Assembly: GCA_022566975.1 (NCBI GenBank) | Contig: JADFHV010000010.1 | Coordinates: 1 to 16,182 of the forward strand | DNA length: 16,182 bases | Direction of reading: 5' to 3' | Origin: Chloroflexota bacterium | Lineage (GTDB): Bacteria > Chloroflexota > Dehalococcoidia > SAR202 > UBA11138 | Shown here: positions 14,920-16,182 of the stretch, piece by piece | How positions within the stretch are numbered: the stretch's first letter is position 1 | Layout: every line of letters begins with the position of its first letter | The notes under the pieces: generated by a model | The model's database searches: none | Told to the model about the DNA's origin: nothing | The model's input: the letters and a program-made list of their open reading frames with translations, nothing else | Program-made: the position numbers and the translations under genes

Positions 14920-16182
14920 TCACCCCACCGGGGCCAGGATGCCCCGGCCGGGCAGCACATCCGTCTGAAGCTCGCTGTCTCGTACTACCGGCACGCCGTT
15001 GACCAGCACATGGCTGATACCCTCGGACGGCAGCGTCGGCTGCTGGTAGGTGGCCTTGTCCAGCACCCGCCGGGGGTCGAACACGACGATGTCGGCATCG
15101 CCACCGGTCTTGATACGGCCCTTTCCCGCCATCGCAGGAACGCGGTGCTCGAGCCGTTGGGCCGGCATGAGGGCCATCTTCCGCAGCGCGTCCATCAGCG
15201 TTACCGTCCCCGACCCTCGCACGAAGCGCCCCAGCACACGCGAGTAGGTCCCGGACGTCCGGGGATGCCCCTTCCCGTCTATGAGCAGCCCGTCGCTGGC
15301 TATCATGGTGAGCTCGTGGGCCACGGCCGTATCCACGGCATCCTGGGGTATCATGTGCATGATGACCAATCCACCCGTCTCCCTGTACCGGCCGAAGCTC
15401 TCTGACGTGAGACGCTCACCGGTGTCGCACCACTCCACGTCCCCGTAGCCTATTCCGAGCTTGTCCTGCCAGCCCTCGGCGAAGATCGCGGACTCGATCC
15501 CGGTCATCGCGGCCGGGTACGGGTATACCTCTGTAGTGACATCCACACCGTTGCCGCGCGCGTCCTCGATCATTCCAAGCAGCCGCGGGACCGCTCGCAT
15601 CCCGCTGCTGCCGATGTGGACGAGGTGGAGCGGAGCGCCGGAGACCGTCGAAGCCGCGATCAGCTCTTCCAGTCCCTCGATGCTGTTCATGGGCTCTCGA
15701 TGGCCCATGCCGCGCATGTGGACGTGGCAGGCGGCCTCGAACTTCGCGGCGACGCGGAACATCTCCAGGATCTCCCACCGAGACGCCGCGGGCGTGTACT
15801 GGATCCCGAAGCCCACGGCCATCGCGCCCCGTCGTAGGCCGCGCTCCACCAGCGCCCTCATCTCCTGGATCTGCGCATCCGACGCCTCCCGGTATGCGCC
15901 GTCCCCGACGGGGACCGTGTCTCCCGGATCGCCCATGACCGCCATGCGGACCGGTATGTGACCTATGGAGGCACCGTAGTTAATCGTCGCGGAGCCCTCC
16001 CGCTCGGCGTACCACTCGTCGACGTCGCCGACCCCGCCTTCGAGCTCCAGGGCCGTGGTCACTCCATCAAGGGCGATTTCCTTAATGGCCACGGTCAATT
16101 CACCAATTCCAACGGCAAAGGTACCAAGCTTGATGGATCCATAACTTCCGGAGCTCAACAAGTTGGCTTCGTCGACGGTCAC
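14920..16182 (-). CDS. D-aminoacylase/N-acyl-D-amino-acid deacylase family amidohydrolase, 5' end missing
   Basis: The frame is open to the right edge, so the start is outside the window; a GTG at the very edge is not evidence of a start. The visible 420 residues include DGVTTALELEGG, the metal-site-like HVH (H153, H155), LVHIGSSG, the late SDG (D297) and the C-terminal pattern HPRTSGTYSRVLG, KMALMPAQRL, GGDADIVVFDP, GISHVLVNGVPV. These are characteristic of D-aminoacylase-type amidohydrolases, which remove acyl groups from N-acyl-D-amino acids, or of close hydantoinase-like relatives. The N-terminal HxH metal motif is not in the visible part and should lie further right. The first ~40 codons differ from the rest in base composition. 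The dipeptidase gene follows 51 bp downstream. Confidence 0.8.
   Translation of the reverse strand: MTVDEANLLSSGSYGSIKLGTFAVGIGELTVAIKEIALDGVTTALELEGGVGDVDEWYAEREGSATINYGASIGHIPVRMAVMGDPGDTVPVGDGAYREASDAQIQEMRALVERGLRRGAMAVGFGIQYTPAASRWEILEMFRVAAKFEAACHVHMRGMGHREPMNSIEGLEELIAASTVSGAPLHLVHIGSSGMRAVPRLLGMIEDARGNGVDVTTEVYPYPAAMTGIESAIFAEGWQDKLGIGYGDVEWCDTGERLTSESFGRYRETGGLVIMHMIPQDAVDTAVAHELTMIASDGLLIDGKGHPRTSGTYSRVLGRFVRGSGTVTLMDALRKMALMPAQRLEHRVPAMAGKGRIKTGGDADIVVFDPRRVLDKATYQQPTLPSEGISHVLVNGVPVVRDSELQTDVLPGRGILAPVG
16064..16182. other. Compositionally odd edge segment rich in hexamer palindromes
   Basis: The last ~120 bp have visibly lower GC and different codon choice (TTG, GGA, GTT, ATT, GAA) from the rest of the same gene. 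Within 16120-16176 lie six 6-bp palindromes: GGTACC, AAGCTT, GGATCC (inside ATGGATCCAT), TCCGGA, GAGCTC and GTCGAC. Random sequence would give about one. The reading frame stays open through it. Confidence 0.5.

Overview
The window reads as a piece of a GC-rich, free-living bacterial genome, most likely Chloroflexota (SAR202/Dehalococcoidia-like). This is inferred from gene content and style: a family-5 solute-binding lipoprotein with a long Ala/Pro linker, dipeptide-type permeases, a D-aminoacylase/M19 dipeptidase pair, VCBS/ASPIC surface proteins, and a GTAGGGGC-type intergenic hairpin. No rRNA or marker gene confirms the taxon. There are no tRNAs, CRISPR arrays, transposases or phage genes.

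Layout. (a) 1-3623 is a rearranged copy of the segment starting at ~7005. It holds a minus-strand gene (116-3409) in which an ArsP/YraQ-type permease domain sits between the N-terminal membrane helix and the FG-GAP/ASPIC region of a CRTAC1-like protein. (b) 3851-7002 is a plus-strand pair: a diheme DHOR-family lipoprotein with two CxxCH sites, then a membrane-anchored PD40/TolB-type beta-propeller. (c) 7118-13332 is a minus-strand unit read from the right: binding lipoprotein, DppB, DppC (TAATG overlap with dppB) and a second CRTAC1-like protein. No ATPase genes for the transporter are present. (d) 13645-16182 is a minus-strand pair: M19 dipeptidase and, upstream of it, a D-aminoacylase-family amidohydrolase cut by the right edge.

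Main observation. The left CRTAC copy carries a scar. Upstream of its start lies a 62-bp piece of the dppC 3' end (58/62 identical to the intact gene). It is joined within a few bases to a second copy of the promoter region of the binding-protein operon. That promoter (TTGACG, 17 bp, GATAAT) keeps the same -35, -10 and spacing in both places. The simplest history is duplication of the whole SBP-dppB-dppC-CRTAC unit, then deletion of SBP, dppB and most of dppC in the left copy. The old operon promoter now faces the left CRTAC gene, which separately gained a permease domain and a new start codon.

How the parts may work together (inference). SBP-DppBC with the two hydrolases suggests uptake and breakdown of peptides or N-acyl amino acids, perhaps containing D-residues. 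The two CRTAC1-like proteins, the diheme protein and the propeller are all predicted to be exported or membrane-anchored, and may form a cell-surface module. Its substrate cannot be read from sequence.
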